64,000 bases of DNA, taken from contig NC_134946.1 in NCBI RefSeq assembly GCF_051020765.1, positions 3,337,239 through 3,401,238 on the forward strand. The letters run 5' to 3'. Made by a program: the position numbers and the translations under genes. The notes beneath the pieces were generated by a model. The model saw only the letters and a list, made by a program, of their open reading frames with translations. It did not search any database and had not been told where the DNA came from. The stretch comes from Lasioglossum baleicum (Eukaryota > Arthropoda > Insecta > Hymenoptera > Halictidae). Shown one piece after another: positions 1 to 9,584 of the stretch. Numbering within the stretch: position 1 is the first letter of the stretch; each line of letters opens with the position of its first letter.

Positions 1-118
1 TTATCGACCTCCGGCAATACTCAGCTGGACAGAGTTTGGCACTTTTATCGTAAACAAATTGCGAGGATACGATGGGATTACATAATTGTTTTTCGATTAC
101 GATCAGAACAAGTTTATT

Positions 119-120
<2 letters not shown>

Positions 121-173
<53 letters not shown>
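121..173. repeat. (GA)n microsatellite
   Basis: Uninterrupted GA dinucleotides run for about 50 bases. Confidence 0.97.
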
Positions 174-176
<3 letters not shown>

Positions 177-953
177 ATGTGGCGCCTGAACTCTGACCTC
201 TGAGTATACCGTAAACAATGAGGAAAAAGAATATTAAACATTCCTGCCAAATGTACATCGTTGTTTAATTTTATATCAGCTGCGTTGAATAGAAAAAGTG
301 TACGGAGAAAATAAATACTCGGACACACACACACCCATACATACATACACATACATACATGCATACCTACGTGTTAATGCATGAACGACAAATGAAAATT
401 GGCATTTTCAAACGAGTCGATTAGAACAAAGAAATTTTCCTGTCGTTTTTGTATTTGCATATATGTATATGCATACACACGCATACACATCGTGTTGACC
501 TATATCTCGTGTATAAGCGGTGTTAATTATTATAGAGAGAAATTTGACGAGAAACGGATTTTATTTTGTCTACGTTGTTTAGGACGATCGATAATTTTTA
601 CAAAATTTTTCGTAACTTTAATCGAATAAAGATTTACAAATGCTAGAGAAGGGGTATTGCGAGTTTCTGTGTGGCATTTGCGTGGAAGTGTACGAATTTG
701 AGATATTTTATCAGACGCATCCTGGACCAAAGATAGGGTATATGTATATTTTCTCTCGGAATTAGCATCCTCAGAGTTCGAAGACAGATTTCGAGAAAAC
801 GATCGTAGTTTTTCTGGCTGACCTAGCGGTTTTACATCGTCAATTAAATATCCTCCGAGAATAAAAGGGAAATATTTTTAATATGTTTCTACCAGGTTAT
901 TTGTAACGTTGCAATGTATGTGGAATAATTAGTTATTATTTTGTGTCTTTACA

Positions 954-991
<38 letters not shown>

Positions 992-1010
992 AATAATAAT
1001 AATAATAATA
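954..1010. repeat. (GAT)n/(AAT)n compound microsatellite
   Basis: About 36 bases of GAT-type triplets pass directly into AAT triplets. Confidence 0.95.
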
Positions 1011-1942
1011 GAAATAATGATCGTCAGGATACGTTGTAAACTTTACATACAACCAGAGGAAAATTTTACTATAGATTCTGTATTTTAATAATCTCTCTAC
1101 CAATCTTATACAATAGCATATCTCAATTTCATAAGTACTTAAGACTCGGCGAAGAATCTGCTGTCACTGACAAAATTTCTGGGAGAATGAAGGTGATGCG
1201 TACAATAAAACGAAAAACGCATTCGAAATGATATTTGTATAAAAAAATCACATGTACCGAATCATTTTTATTGTATTTTCAAGAGAATATTACTGTTCTT
1301 TCTCACACGATACATTTTATTTTTTCTTGTTAGATAAAAAAGCCGATCAATCACAAAAGAATCTGTTCTATCCTAATCTGAGAATCGTTCGAAAAAGCAC
1401 TCGCTATTTACGTGTTCCATCTCCCTTTATTTCAATCAGATTTCTATTCGTACTACAACGTTTTTCTGCACTCGTTCCATGTTATTGAGACAATATATAC
1501 AAGATGCAATGACCGCTATTGTTTTCACATCAATTGTAAAATGCCTGTAAGAATTACTATTTACACTGGACATGCTGTTACACATGTGCGCTGGTTTAAT
1601 ATGTATACGAAAGCGTTATTTTCGTAGTATTCTTAATTATTTTGGTATGATTAGCGTCGATGACATTCGAGGAACGTATTTCCACGAGAAAACTATTGCC
1701 AAACGAGAGCAAATAATCAATTTCTATCTACCACGCGTGTTAGATAATCTTTCAAGAAAATTCCTCATTAAAAAGTGGAACGACGATACGAGTGGTCTAG
1801 TCCAGTGTGCCACGTCGTTCAGCAACAAGAAGAAACAATTAAGTGTCTAACCATTCGCACCTCAGCCACCAGGGCTGTTATCATTTATCACATACCATAT
1901 TAATCTGGTTTCGAATATCTACACATTCTCAAATCGTCCTCT

Positions 1943-4900
1943 TCATTTCTCTTTATTCAACGCCTGGATGAACTCCTCCAGCTTCTCTTGAATTTGCCTG
2001 ACGCGTTCTGAAATGAAAATCGAAATGTACAGTAATGCCCGACTGTAGGTCGTGCTGTATGCTTAACTGTATGCCGCTACGCTGCCCATTCCACTGGGGA
2101 ACCCAGCAAGGGGCCAAGAAGCTCGAGCTTCCTCGGTCGCCGAGCAGTGTAAACACGCCGTGTAATCCGATACCAGGCGGGTAATATCGGTGTGAATTGC
2201 TAATCCAATTACAAAACTTCTTTATTTTTCATTATTTTTTTAAGGGACTTTGACCAATATGTGCGTGGCATTTTTTAAAATAAAAATAATACCAAATATG
2301 ATACAAATGCGATGATATTTACTCGTGTAATGAGCGACGAATGTTTCGGATGCAAGGAAGAACAGCGTACGGGAAATACTTTGAACTGTGCCGGCGCGCC
2401 GCGGCTCTCCGCGTCTCTTTCCTTCCCATACGCTGTTCTTCTTTGCGTCGAAAACTTTCATCGGTCATTACACACACAAGTAAATATAATTGGAATTATT
2501 TTATATTTGGTATCATTTTCATTAGAAAAATAAAAAAAAATAAAGAAGTTTTGTTATTGGATTTGTTATGTTTACACTACTCGACGACCGAGGACTCTCG
2601 AGCTTCGCTGTCCTTTTCTATGTTCGGCGCGGTCTTTGAAGCCACAAAAAAAAGTGTCCCGCTCATATCTAGGTCGCGTCGCAACACAGAACCGAGAGCC
2701 GACATACACTCGCACATTACTGTAGTTCTGCCAATTTAACTCGCAAACTTTGACAAACTTACTGAGTTCCTCGGCCAACGTTACTCGTCTACCGGCCAGC
2801 AATTTTCCCTTGATCTCGCTGTCCTGACTATACTCTTCCAGCACCTCTTTGATTTCTTGGTGCAGTCTGCGAGCCTCGCGGTTCATGATCTGCTGTCGCA
2901 GCGCATTGGCAGTGACTTTCAACATCTGTTGAATCCTCCAGAATAGCACCACATCGTTGCACTCCATCTAGAAAATATTGCTCTAGAAACTCATTTTCAG
3001 GACTTGAACAGGTTCTTCACAACAGTATCGAGAACCGAAACTAATATTATAACAGTTTTCAAGCCCTGCTAATTTTGTGTTTTTATGTTTCATTTAATTC
3101 TCGTCTAACATACTTCCTCCTCGTGCCCGGCGTGGTACATATAGAATCCTTTTCTGCAGTCGTACGCTTTGTTCAGACTCTGCTGCAAAAAATGCCTGAG
3201 GCAAATGGGATGCCATATCTCCCGGATAAATTCATTATCAACCTCTATGCCGTACGTTTGCAAGTTCTTTCTGACCATTGTGAGCTCATCGTTAGTGAGG
3301 TTGGGAGTGTATTCCTGTTAACAAAAACATGATATTTAACACTTTACACTCGAAGCTATTTTGACGGCAGAATCCGAATCTTTTATCTAATCTAGAATAT
3401 TTTCCTCGTAATGTAACTGCTCGTAATGCTCGAGCTTTTAGCAATATATTAAATGCACAGCCGTTTGGTAATGCAGAACTTGCTATGAATCATTACAGTA
3501 ATGTTTAATGATGCCTGAGTGAAGAGAGCCTAGTCTAAGGGTTAATATTTCAATTTTAAACAATGTCCAGAACGGTCTCTCCTCACCTTGCGCGCGCGCA
3601 GTATATGATCCAATTCATTCTTCACGGATGAACATAACTGTTGTTCTGCAGTCGAATTTCTCCAATAAAGCCACCGCTCGGTACGGCCAGGGCCCAGCAT
3701 GTCTCGCAAAATCTGCTCAGTTATTTGCAGCTTATCATTAATTGACGTCTCCAGGAAACGCACTGCTTGGTCCCAGTCCCTTTTGTCATATATGCTTCTG
3801 TCCTCCAAGGTGTTCAACTGAATGACCCGCAGCATCTCGGACGCCTAGGTGCAACAGTGTTCGTACATTCACTATGATCGATACAGTTGGATCTCGATGA
3901 TCTGAAATCTCTATTGTCCCAACCCATCTTTCATAATTCTTGCAAGTTTACGATCCAGTAAGCTAAGCACTTTTTAATAGAACCTTCAGCTGCAATGGCC
4001 AAGTGTTAATTATAACTAGACTGCGGATTTTATGCATTTATAACAAAAATGGGTACGTACAATATAAACCAGTGGACATATTCAAAAGATTTAAGAACAT
4101 CAGTGTATTATATATAGTTCCAGCTTAGAAAGATAATTAAAAGAAGTAGGAAGTGTCTATTTGGCTCCCGTGTCTTGCAATATATGTAAACAATGTTTAT
4201 TTTGCATAAAAATCCGCAGTATAATTATAATTAACACTTGGCCATTGCAGCTGAAGGTTCTATTAAAAAGTCCTTAGCTTACTGGATCGTAAACTTGCAA
4301 GAATTATGAAACATGTTTTAAGCAACTGTTCTATTATACGAAAACATGTGTTTTGTTCAGATAATCGATGTTCCACTGTGCGACTTATAATAGAAATCCT
4401 GGATGAATTTACTTTTGACTCCCAGGAATGTCGCCTCATCGCCTCGCTGACCACGGCGGTTTTCAGCTGATCGAACACATCGTCGTGGTCAGGACTCTGC
4501 TTCGCTTTGTTCATGAAGTGCTCGAACTCGTGTTGTAAACATTCCCAACCACTCTCGACGCTTTTAGCCGGCAATTGTTGTTCCGCCCAATGTCGGAGTT
4601 TAATGTCAACGGTCGTGTTGAATGTACCTGAATTATAAATGATTTTTCCGGATACAATCGCGCGTTTTATTCGGCTGTAATTATCATCGTAACGTATGTA
4701 CTTGGGTTTCCACTTTCGGCAGCTGGCTTGTAGATATTCTCGAACACGTGCGTACTAACTTTCTTCCACATGTTAGTCAGCAGCACCTCGTCCCAATATT
4801 TCGGCGTGAGCTGGGACAAGTTCACAACCTCGTCCAGTATGTCGCCTCGCGCTCTCTCGAACAGTTCGTCTCTATCTAATTCTCTCAGTCTACAGAAAAA

Positions 4901-5226
4901 TTCGTTTAATTTAATAAACATATTCGCGCGACGCTAGCTTTACGAAGCATTAAAACTGACTATTTTATATTACTTTATAAAAATAACGGAATGTGTTTAT
5001 TCAAATTATTAGCCATTTTTTCAAATAATTTATACCCAAAGAAATAAATTTGTTTTTCATCTACCTTGGGAAATTATTTTTCCATTCCGTTTCAAGATTG
5101 AACCTGGTAGCTTTAAATGCATCAGCTTGCTGCTCGACAGTCTCGCGAACCATCTTCCAAAAGCATTCTGCGACCGCAAGACTCAGGTTCCTTGTGGTCA
5201 CTTGTCCAGACATTGCCAAACCGTCC
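1943..5226 (-). CDS. Opa1: Opa1 middle domain and C-terminal coiled-coil exons
   Basis: Exons 5226-5065, 4889-4702, 4627-4413, 3844-3587, 3314-3114, 2967-2763 and 2007-1943 encode the bundle, stalk and paddle regions and the C-terminal coiled coil. Recognisable OPA1 stretches are QVTTRNLSLAVAECFWKMVR, LNTLEDRSIYDKRDW, ECNDVVLFWRIQQML and the terminal RVRQIQEKLEEFIQALNKEK. The penultimate exon ends at a strong GTAAGT donor, and the last exon holds 20 codons plus stop. The introns here carry several fold-back elements, listed separately. Confidence 0.94.
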
Positions 5227-8200
5227 CTGTTCAAATAATCAGAAATGATCAAACGCATAAAAACTTTCTAGTATTTCAATATAATTGTGCGAACGTACTT
5301 GAACAGCTTAGAATTCCCAAAGAACTCTTGTTCATAGTCCCTAATCGTTTCTATGCTGTCGTCCTGCCTGCCACGGCCAGTGACCACAGCAAAGTATCCT
5401 AACGCTTTCATAGGGAACAATTTACCAGACAATATCTTACGCAGACGATCAGGATTGGCCATATTCCTTTCTGCTAAGTCTACCTATCAATTTCAATATA
5501 TTATAAAATGAATCTTATCACTAGACTCCGGATTTCATGCATTTATGACGAAAATGAGTAGGCGCGATTTTAAACAGTGGAAACATTATAACACTTTAAG
5601 AGTATTAATATATTATTTCCACTACATTCAAATGATTAGTGAGAAATATAAATTTATATTTAGGTCCTGTATCTTGTAATTAATGCACAAACTTCTAATT
5701 TTACATAAAAATCCGGAGTCTACTTATCACATTAAACCGCAACTGGTGACGTCAGTCAAGTGTCAATGTCACCAGATAATAGTTAAGTAACTGCTAGCGT
5801 TGTTCTACCTTTGTCAAAACGAAAATGGTCCGTTTCCCTGTAGGATCCATCTGAGATACAAGATCAGTGACGTTGCTTCTCTCAGCATCTACAGAACCAT
5901 CTTGTATGCAAAGGATGATCGCATTAGGGTTGCTCATGTACTGCTCAGACATCTGTCGAATGGCATCTCGAGTGCCTTCTGCCATGTCAATTGTAACTGT
6001 CTGTTGCAAAAGTTTTGTAAGTTACGAATTGTCTTTCATGAGAAATCGTGTCTAATCAAGGTATCGCGTACACTAATTATTCCAGGCAGATCAATTAGAA
6101 CCATGCGCTGAAGGCCTGGTCCATTCACCGTCATCGAGATCACATCTTGACTGACTGTCTTTCCATTTTTAACGCTGTTTTTCATGCGTAGCTCTACTTC
6201 ACGTCTCAGTTCGGCCAATTCAGATTCTTTCGTTAGGTCAAACTCCCTGGAACTGTCTTTGAACTTTGCTATGTGATAGGGTCCTTCGCTTAGTGTGACT
6301 TTGACTGGGGCTCTTGTCATCATTTCTCCACCACCTCTGAAAAAAATTACGAGAGCAATTATTGAAAGGGTATGGCTGGATCAGGTAGTCGAATGTGCTC
6401 CCAAACCAAATAGATTTTCGGTCACACCATTCGATAGGGCTCCTAAAGAAAAAAGGCGTCTTCTCTGGGGGCCCTATCGAATGGTCAATTTGGTTTAGGG
6501 TCTGTCTACGTAAACAAATTGGGGAGCAGAATACGCCACTGTACCTAGGAAATATTCTTGCCTGAGCAATCATTTCTAGGACAGAAGTTTTACCAGAACT
6601 CTGATCGCCGACAACCACCACTTTCGGTAAATGATCAGCAGTGGAGTAAGCATTATCGTATTCGCAGAGTTCATCTAGAACGTCACTGTACATGTCGATC
6701 AATGATTTCTAGAAAAATTAATAACATTATAACATGAATATCAATAGCAATAACGTAAAGTTTCTAAACGATTGGTTACTTTTATTTTCTTGTTGCTCAG
6801 TTTTTTATTGCCACGTAAAAGCAACTGCTTTCTAAGCTCTTTGTTCTCTTTCTCCAGTCTTTGTAGTTCACGTTGATACTTCAACTGCATTTGCATGATC
6901 TCATCTTGCATAGCATTCAATCTTTGCTGCGAGTTACCTTAAAAGAGAAATTGGAGCGTTTGTAATTACAAGTTGTTGATCATTTCAATAATGAATTTAT
7001 AATACACTAACATGTACATACGAGCTTTCTTACGTTCCTCTTCAATATTGTCGTCAATTAATGGGTGAGCGTGTGCTACTGTACGGTTAAAAAATTGATC
7101 CTTTGCCTCTGTTCAATAAGACATTTAGAATTTCGGTGAATCGGGGTTACTTGCAAGAAAGCTGGTAATTGCTCACAATAACACTTTACTAACATTTGTA
7201 CGCGAATTAACGCGTTTACTATTATAATTCGAAAAACTCGAAAAACGAGCTAGGTTAATTGCATTAACTTTCGTCACAACTAAATAACCAGATATAAGCA
7301 TCAGTAAAGTGTTATTGTCAATGATACAAGACTAACAAAAGTAAAAATATGTGCTCTATACTGGTAAAATTAATAATTAGACTGCGGATTTTATTGCATT
7401 CATGACATTAGGTACGAAATATCTATTTGGCTCTCTCGTGTGTTACAATCAATGCAAACATTTTTTTATTTTGCATAAAAATCCGCAATCTATTAACAAT
7501 GAATTGATCTGATTTGAATATGAAAAAAAAAACGAGAAACAGGTCTGTCCCATTCAGTATTTAAGTTTATTTTTACGTTCGAGATTGAAAATTAAAAAAA
7601 AAAGCTGTTAGCCGAGAGTCTATGTGAACGTGTTCAAAGAATTATCCTGAAACTATAAAAAAAAATGCTGAATGGACAGACAGTAGTACGAGGATAATTC
7701 CAAAGATTTTACACACCTGAGTAAAGTTGATTTGCTATTGCTGTGATAGTGTCAAATATACCTGAACAGAACAGACCATAATAAAATAACTCTAAATGTA
7801 CAGTGGAATAATGTATGATACGAAACTGAACAATAATACAACATACCAGTACTAACTATCGAACCAAGAATGATAAAAAAAAAATACTGATTCATGAAGT
7901 GATTTAAATATGAGACATATGTATTGTTGCTTACGTAAATATTACACTGTGATTTTATGCAAAATAAAAATTGTTTACATCAGTTACAAAGAACAGAAGC
8001 CAAATAGAAGCCTCATTCTTCTTTTTATAATTTTAATAAGCTGAGACTAATACATTGATGTTTACAAATTCTTTTCTTGTTTTTGTCACAAATGCATAAA
8101 ATCCACAGTCCAGTAATTACAGTAAGAGTATAGCTTTCCTTACCTATGCGTTCTATTTAACTTACTTCGATACAGGATATCACAGGATAGAATGTGTCAC

Positions 8201-9584
8201 TTTTCAGTGACAAAGTATATAACAAATTAGTGAGAAAATTATAACGAAAGCATATAGTACATCTATGACTACGATCGAGTCATAATTAGGTAAGAAAACG
8301 TCAGGCAAATTAAAGGGTGGTAGCAAGGTAACGATTACGACATATACAACAGAATCATTGGCATGCAATAAAATTAATAAAAAAAAAACCCAAAAACAAC
8401 TCACTCTTCTTGGTAGGTACTGCCACACTCATATTATTTTCAGCATCATTTGCTGCTTGGATAGCATCATCTAATCTCTGATTAAACCAGTTTCTGTACT
8501 CTTTATATTTAGCTTCCCCAAGCTGCTTTATACGTGGATCTGTTTGTGTCATGTTTTGTAGCTTCAATTCGTATTGCCTCACGTTTTCACGTATGTAAAC
8601 TCTACTTTGTATTCGTGCACTCACCGATGTCTATTTTCTCCGCTATGGTATCCTTAACGGTGATTAGAGTTCCACGAAAATTTTGCCACTCTTTAGTATC
8701 AGGGAGTAAATCGTCCATCCAACTCATATCGGGTAAAACTTCTTTCCACTGCTCATATTTCTTAAGGCGACAAAAACATGGTAACAACAGTGGAGTCGAT
8801 ATATAATTGTTTTAGTATATTCACCTTCTGTAACGTCACTCCTCCGCCAACTGCACCGCCCAATAATAGATACCGAACTTTCAAAGCACCCCTTAAGATC
8901 CTTCCAATAAACATTGCGTACGCACGATGAGGATTCCCAAAGTACCGTACATGGGGCGAGGATAATAGTGGTCGATAGACTCTGCTCGTTCCACCTGACA
9001 TTAACTTCCGTGTACTGATTATAGGTAGCGGGTATCTGGACGACTTCGAGATCAGCAAAATGCTGTCCCTGAAAAAAAAGAACGTCTAATACTTTACCAT
9101 ACAACAACACGATTATTCTATAATAATTACATTCAATCCAACAGCTTGTTAGTAGGTTTTTTTGACTAATATTTCAAGTTTATGAAAAACTCTGAAACGC
9201 TAAACGACTCATTCAAATAAGACTTTCTCACAAAATAAGACTTCAGATAAAATATTCTTCATGTGTTTCGAGGCAACCATAAAAATATTCTGCAGCATAA
9301 AATGTTCACGAAATATTCTTATGTGAAGAAGTAATTAGCGAAATGGTTAAGACTAACAGAGAAATAAGATGTTAATGGAAAATTACGACACTTTCACGGA
9401 TTTAGGCAAGTACCGAGACATAACCTAACAATTGCGAAACTTGCCAGAATAAATGCAGACAATGAAAGTATGTCACGAGTTTGGGAGTCGATTATACACG
9501 ATTAAAAATGTTCGTTTATTCATGTTTGTTTAATTAACGGTTTAAATAATCTTACCCTATCTTGCCACACAGAATTTGTTTCAT
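1943..9584 (-). CDS. Opa1: Opa1, mitochondrial dynamin-like GTPase (18 coding exons)
   Basis: OPA1 is the inner-membrane dynamin GTPase that fuses mitochondrial inner membranes and shapes cristae. Coding exons in transcript order: 9584-9556, 9068-8825, 8760-8625, 8599-8405 (junction doubtful), 7761-7717, 7108-7022, 6937-6780, 6708-6545, 6336-6072, 6000-5809, 5483-5299, 5226-5065, 4889-4702, 4627-4413, 3844-3587, 3314-3114, 2967-2763, 2007-1943. All phases agree, totalling 998 codons with stop, close to the ~960 residues of mammalian OPA1. The start ATG has an in-frame TGA 18 bases upstream. Visible in order: a basic mitochondrial presequence, a Gly-rich transmembrane segment, a coiled coil, G1 GDQSSGKTS, G3 DLPG, G4 TKVD (split across two exons), the conserved stretch QVTTRNLSLAV, and a C-terminal coiled coil ending ALNKEK. 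Identification is from family knowledge; the exon structure was read directly. Confidence 0.96.
2250..2535. repeat. Imperfect fold-back element in the last Opa1 intron
   Basis: The stretch from about 2285 to 2375 is an imperfect reverse complement of about 2420-2520. Both arms contain a form of ataccaaatat, a tttac...gtgtaatga block and gaagaacagcgta. The loop is GC-rich (gccggcgcgccgcgg), unlike the AT-rich arms. Part of the arm (gatgatatttactcgtgtaat) resembles sequence at 52549-52630 and 56071-56150, so this is probably a dispersed MITE family. Confidence 0.7.
3340..3541. mobile_element. TTAA-flanked MITE (piggyBac-like) in an Opa1 intron
   Basis: It is flanked by TTAA on both sides (3336-3339 and 3542-3545). 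The left end starts cactttacactcgaagc and the right end finishes tagtctaaggg. The left end resembles the better-preserved element at 47420-47639 (cccttagcactcgaatgg). TTAA target duplication is characteristic of the piggyBac superfamily. No coding capacity. Confidence 0.6.
3929..4311. repeat. Near-perfect palindrome in an Opa1 intron
   Basis: Bases 3929-4015 are the reverse complement of about 4224-4311 with roughly one or two differences. Between the arms lies a MITE (4017-4222) with its own inverted ends. Together they give more than 100 bases of near-perfect hairpin between the exons at 3587-3844 and 4413-4627. Confidence 0.85.
4017..4222. mobile_element. MITE copy 1, TAGACTGCGGATTTT family
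   Basis: Ends are tagactgcggattttatgca and the inverted tgcataaaaatccgcagta. Related copies lie at 5522-5722, 7378-7492 and 7943-8115. TA at the ends fits a Tc1/mariner-type TA target duplication. Non-coding. Confidence 0.75.
5299..6708 (-). CDS. Opa1: Opa1 GTPase-domain exons
   Basis: Exons 6708-6545, 6336-6072, 6000-5809 and 5483-5299 build the dynamin-type GTPase domain. The P-loop GDQSSGKTS is in the first. The switch-I threonine lies in EMMTRAPVKVTL and the switch-II DLPG in LIDLPGII, both in the second. AIILCIQDGSVDAERSNVTD and the TK of TKVD are in the third. VDLAERNMANPDRLRKIL and GYFAVVTGRG are in the fourth. No catalytic motif is missing. The 6337-6544 intron contains a separate inverted repeat. 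Confidence 0.95.
5522..5722. mobile_element. MITE copy 2, TAGACTGCGGATTTT family
   Basis: Ends are tagactccggatttcatgca and acataaaaatccggagtcta, inverted and flanked by or including TA. The interior is diverged from copy 1. It lies in the intron between the exons at 5299-5483 and 5809-6000. Confidence 0.75.
6390..6530. repeat. Inverted repeat in an Opa1 intron
   Basis: The arm containing ccaaa(t)...accattcgataggg is mirrored by ccctatcgaatggtcaatttgg, with an outer gctccc/ggggagc pair. It lies between the P-loop exon and the switch-region exon. No target duplication was recognised. Confidence 0.6.
7022..7108 (-). CDS. Opa1: Opa1 87-bp cassette exon (phase 1-1)
   Basis: The exon follows a TTGAACAG acceptor and ends at a GTATGT donor. 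It encodes AKDQFFNRTVAHAHPLIDDN and then IEEERKKA. Its length is a multiple of three and both ends are phase 1, so it can be included or skipped without changing frame. It lies between the membrane anchor and the GTPase domain, the region where vertebrate OPA1 carries its alternative exons and its OMA1 and YME1L cleavage sites. Whether it is actually alternative is inferred from phase only. Confidence 0.82.
7378..7492. mobile_element. MITE copy 3 (internally deleted), TAGACTGCGGATTTT family
   Basis: Ends are tagactgcggattttattgc and tgcataaaaatccgcaatct. At 115 bases it is about half the length of copies 1 and 2, mainly through internal loss. Both ends are retained. Confidence 0.75.
7540..7683. 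mobile_element. Short element with imperfect inverted ends
   Basis: The left end caggtctgtcccattcag is mirrored at the right end by ctgaatggacagacag. Size is about 145 bases, in an Opa1 intron. No coding content. Family uncertain. Confidence 0.45.
7717..7761 (-). CDS. Opa1: Opa1 45-bp micro-cassette exon
   Basis: A 45-base exon is bounded by a TTCAG acceptor and a GTGTGT donor. It encodes IFDTITAIANQLYS plus split codons and has phase 1 at both ends. It joins in frame to the 87-bp exon downstream and to either upstream exon end (8625 or 8405). It lies in the linker between the transmembrane helix and the GTPase domain. Its small size means automatic annotation could easily miss it. Confidence 0.75.
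7943..8115. mobile_element. MITE copy 4, TAGACTGCGGATTTT family (reverse orientation)
   Basis: Starts tacactgtgattttatgcaa and ends aaatgcataaaatccacagt. The internal order is reversed relative to copies 1-3 (the agccaaatag motif lies near the left end). More diverged than the others. Confidence 0.6.
8405..8599 (-). CDS. Opa1: Opa1 linker coiled-coil exon with an anomalous 5' boundary
   Basis: This open stretch encodes a charged, helix-prone segment (VYIRENVRQYELKLQ ... YRNWFNQRLDDAIQAAN) and ends at a good GTGAGT donor in phase 1, compatible with the next exons. Its left partner, exon 8760-8625, also ends in a good GTGAGT donor in phase 1. The only in-phase AG lies just 25 bases downstream of that donor, with no polypyrimidine tract. 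Either the intron is 25 bases long, or exons 3 and 4 are one exon with a one-base indel in this assembly, or the segment is used some other way. Confidence 0.6.
8825..9584 (-). CDS. Opa1: Opa1 exons 1-2: mitochondrial presequence and membrane anchor
   Basis: Exon 1 (9584-9556) is only 29 bases and encodes MKQILCGKIG. Its donor is GTAAGA. Exon 2 (9068-8825) follows a clean polypyrimidine tract and continues as a basic, Ser/Arg-rich leader with almost no acidic residues, as expected of a matrix-targeting presequence. It then gives a hydrophobic Gly-rich stretch, VRYLLLGGAVGGG, matching the single transmembrane helix of OPA1 that anchors the long form in the inner membrane. Exon 1 leaves two bases of a codon and exon 2 supplies the third. 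The choice of this short first exon rests on phase, donor quality and the in-frame upstream stop; a cDNA would settle it. Confidence 0.85.

Larger units (their letters stand above)
1..1942. other. Region downstream of Opa1, simple repeats only
   Basis: I find no convincing exon. The stretch holds a GA microsatellite (about 121-173), CA and CATA repeats (about 323-365) and a GAT then AAT microsatellite (about 954-1010). The Opa1 3' UTR must begin at 1942 and run leftwards. A minus-strand AATAAA (plus-strand tttatt, about 1426-1431) is a possible polyadenylation signal but is unproven. Confidence 0.6.

Noticed and set aside
661..770. Plus-strand stretch reading VEVYEFEIFYQTHPGPKIGYMY as possible exon
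   Set aside because: Short, and no matching acceptor or family could be recognised.
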